Of a stretch of 64,000 nucleotides of DNA, positions 62,552 through 64,000 are shown in pieces (within the stretch, counting starts at the first letter, position 1; every line of letters starts with the position of its first letter). The stretch lies in assembly GCA_016801885.1 (NCBI GenBank), contig CM028900.1:10447501-10511500 (forward strand), in the 5' to 3' direction. Source of the stretch: Toxotes chatareus (Eukaryota; Chordata; Actinopteri; Toxotidae). The notes under the pieces are model-generated. The model saw only the letters and a program-made list of their open reading frames with translations. It had not been told where the DNA came from and made no database searches. The position numbers and the translations under genes were made by a program.

Positions 62552-62947
62552 TGCCCAGATTCGGTGGTGCGATGCTGGCAAACACACACTGGATAGCGGT
62601 GTGACGATCCAGCTCCAGCCATGACCAGGAGTCATGACCAGAGGACTGCACCTGAGCAGCAAGCTGGACTGGCAACGCTGAACTGACAGCACAAAAAGAA
62701 AAAAAATCCTGCACTAGGCCAAAGATTCTCAAATGGAGGCTCAAGCAGCTACAAGTGTGAAGTGGTTCAGGTATTCATCTTGAACTCTATAACACACTGG
62801 GAAGTGGAGGGTATTATTTTGGGCACTGGGCTGGTTATTTTGTCTGACTAAAATGAATGGTGGTGTTGTGGTTAGGGGTGTTTTCACGTAGGAGAAATCC
62901 ATTTCGACAAGGGTGGATTTGGATCTCTCGTCGTAACAATCGTTTCA

Positions 62948-62953
62948 AATAAA
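62948..62953 (+). terminator. COG3 polyadenylation signal
   Basis: AATAAA within TTTCAAATAAAAAGAATT, 397 nt after the COG3 stop, with a GTGTGTGAAGG-type GT-rich region about 20 nt downstream. Confidence 0.65.
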
Positions 62954-63186
62954 AAGAATTTGCACACTGTGTGAAGGTGGGGGTGGGGTAGGTTGGGCCG
63001 CGGCAAATTATCTAAGAGTGTTCAGGCAAGGACACTCTGGGTAGGCAAAAAAAAAAAAAAAAAAGGCACTAAAGGGTTGCTCGTTAACCAGGTAGCTAAT
63101 GGCCAGTAAGGGGCTTGCATTCAGATGCCTTGATTCACGTGTTGGACTTAGGATAGGGATAATAAGAGAAAAATGCTGCAAAACAT

Positions 63187-63192
63187 TTTATT
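63187..63192 (-). terminator. Candidate polyadenylation signal of the minus-strand gene
   Basis: TTTATT on the plus strand is AATAAA on the minus strand. It lies about 610 nt after the stop of the minus-strand reading frame and about 235 nt from the COG3 signal, giving closely spaced convergent ends. Confidence 0.4.
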
Positions 63193-63800
63193 CCTCTATT
63201 TTAAACTGTAACAGTCTTTGTAACACATTCAGTAAAACTCTGTGATGGCCTGACGTGCTACAGGATGCTCAGGTCCAACAGGTTTAACAGGTTTTCCCCT
63301 CTGACCATAGCCAAATCCCAAACAGCTGTTCTATCCCTGTTGGATGTTTTCTTAAAGATTCTTCCACCTTCCTCTTCTGAATGTTTTTTTGCTATTCTGT
63401 TGCAGATATGTAAAAAAGGATAATGAAATCTTATGTTTTATACTTTTTCCTTTTATAACTAGGTTGATTAAATCTAATATACTTTTACTCTGGCAAAAAT
63501 AATGGACCGTTGACCTTGGCAGTTTTGCACTGTGTGATTCATGGGTGTCTTTCCTAGAGATGCTCACAGAGTAACAAAGTTAATAGGACACAATGTCAGT
63601 ATAACATTTGCTTTGGTGTGTCCCATGTAAAATGAGTGTACAGTTAAACTATTTATGAACATTCTGATTAAAAAGAAAAGGTTAATGATCTTCTTTGGTT
63701 TCATTTCTAAAAAGCACTTTGTCATTGAATTGAAATTCAGGGAACATTAGGATTCGCTTCACATAAAATGAGAAACTGCCATTCAAGGACATCATCAGCT

Positions 63801-64000
63801 TTAGGGGGTCTTCTTGGCAGACTGTTGCTGTTTCATTGGCAGCCGCCGTCTTTCCATCTGTGAGATGAGGCTTTGCTGGGGCTTGACCTTCTGTGGACTG
63901 ACAGTCTTTTGATAGGTGATGAGGGACTGGATGCTCTGGAGCAGGACATTGATCTCTGCACTCTTCTGCTGCAGATACTTCTGAAACATGTCAGGCCCGG
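63801..64000 (-). CDS. C-terminal exon of an unidentified gene (partial)
   Basis: An open frame on the minus strand runs from the window edge to a stop at 63801-63803. It reads as about 65 residues. It is hydrophilic, rich in Gln, Lys and Ser, and probably helical at first (KYLQQKSAEINVLLQSIQSL) with a basic tail (MERRRLPMKQQQSAKKTP). I do not recognise the family. The composition suits the tail of a coiled-coil or nuclear protein. A TTTCAG sits just inside the frame, at about 63979-63984, so the exon may start there rather than running off the edge. Supporting a real gene: regular codon usage, a downstream minus-strand AATAAA and a convergent arrangement with COG3. It could still be a chance frame. 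Confidence 0.5.
   Translation of the reverse strand, partial: GPDMFQKYLQQKSAEINVLLQSIQSLITYQKTVSPQKVKPQQSLISQMERRRLPMKQQQSAKKTP

Larger units (their letters stand above)
62552..63800. other. COG3 3' UTR and tail-to-tail spacer
   Basis: After the COG3 stop comes about 400 nt of 3' UTR to AATAAA at 62948, then a spacer with a poly-A run (63049-63064), then what is probably the 3' UTR of the minus-strand gene ending near 63187. No coding potential is evident. Confidence 0.7.

Noticed and set aside
1..64000. tRNA, rRNA, snRNA or microRNA genes
   Set aside because: No A/B-box pair with a cloverleaf, no ribosomal sequence and no convincing long hairpin other than repeat-derived ones were seen by eye; a covariance-model scan could not be run.
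1..64000. An undescribed multi-gene system
   Set aside because: The window is ordinary vertebrate gene space with three known, functionally unrelated genes; nothing indicates a new system.

Overview
This window is vertebrate, almost certainly teleost, nuclear DNA. Genes are split into many short exons with GT-AG introns, there is no operon structure, and microsatellites and decayed fish-type interspersed repeats are frequent. Several relics look like dispersed families I know from percomorph genomes, so a spiny-rayed fish is likely. That is inference from memory and was not checked against a repeat library.

Layout. 1-5116: non-coding, intron 1 or 5' flank of ARHGAP6. 5117-12564 (+): twelve coding exons of ARHGAP6 (Rho GTPase-activating protein 6), from exon 2 to the stop; the large first coding exon is not in the window. 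12.6-35.3 kb: about 22.7 kb of non-coding DNA that holds several good candidates for MID1 alternative 5' leader exons, a CTCF-like site and microsatellites. 35362-46698 (+): the complete MID1 (Midline-1/TRIM18) coding sequence in nine exons, 669 residues. 46.7-49.7 kb: intergenic, with a second CTCF-like site and a decayed interspersed repeat ending just before the next promoter. 49709-62551 (+): the complete COG3 coding sequence in 23 exons, about 825 residues. Intron 5 of COG3 carries a 2.3 kb antisense, 5'-truncated L2-type LINE. 63.8-64.0 kb (-): the C-terminal end of an unidentified gene, tail-to-tail with COG3.

How the genes relate. The three proteins do not form a pathway: a Rho GAP acting on actin and adhesion, a microtubule-associated E3 ubiquitin ligase, and a Golgi tethering subunit. 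ARHGAP6 and MID1 are also neighbours in the same orientation on the human X, so that pair is ancient synteny. COG3 is on human chromosome 13, so the MID1-COG3 junction differs from human.

I see no new gene system. The points most worth a second look are: a MID1 upstream ORF that would stop 2 nt before the MID1 start codon; a class I PDZ-ligand C-terminus on ARHGAP6; the LINE inserted about 50 nt upstream of a COG3 splice acceptor, with target-site-like flanks; a convergent pair of CTCF-like motifs around MID1; and the unidentified gene at the right edge.
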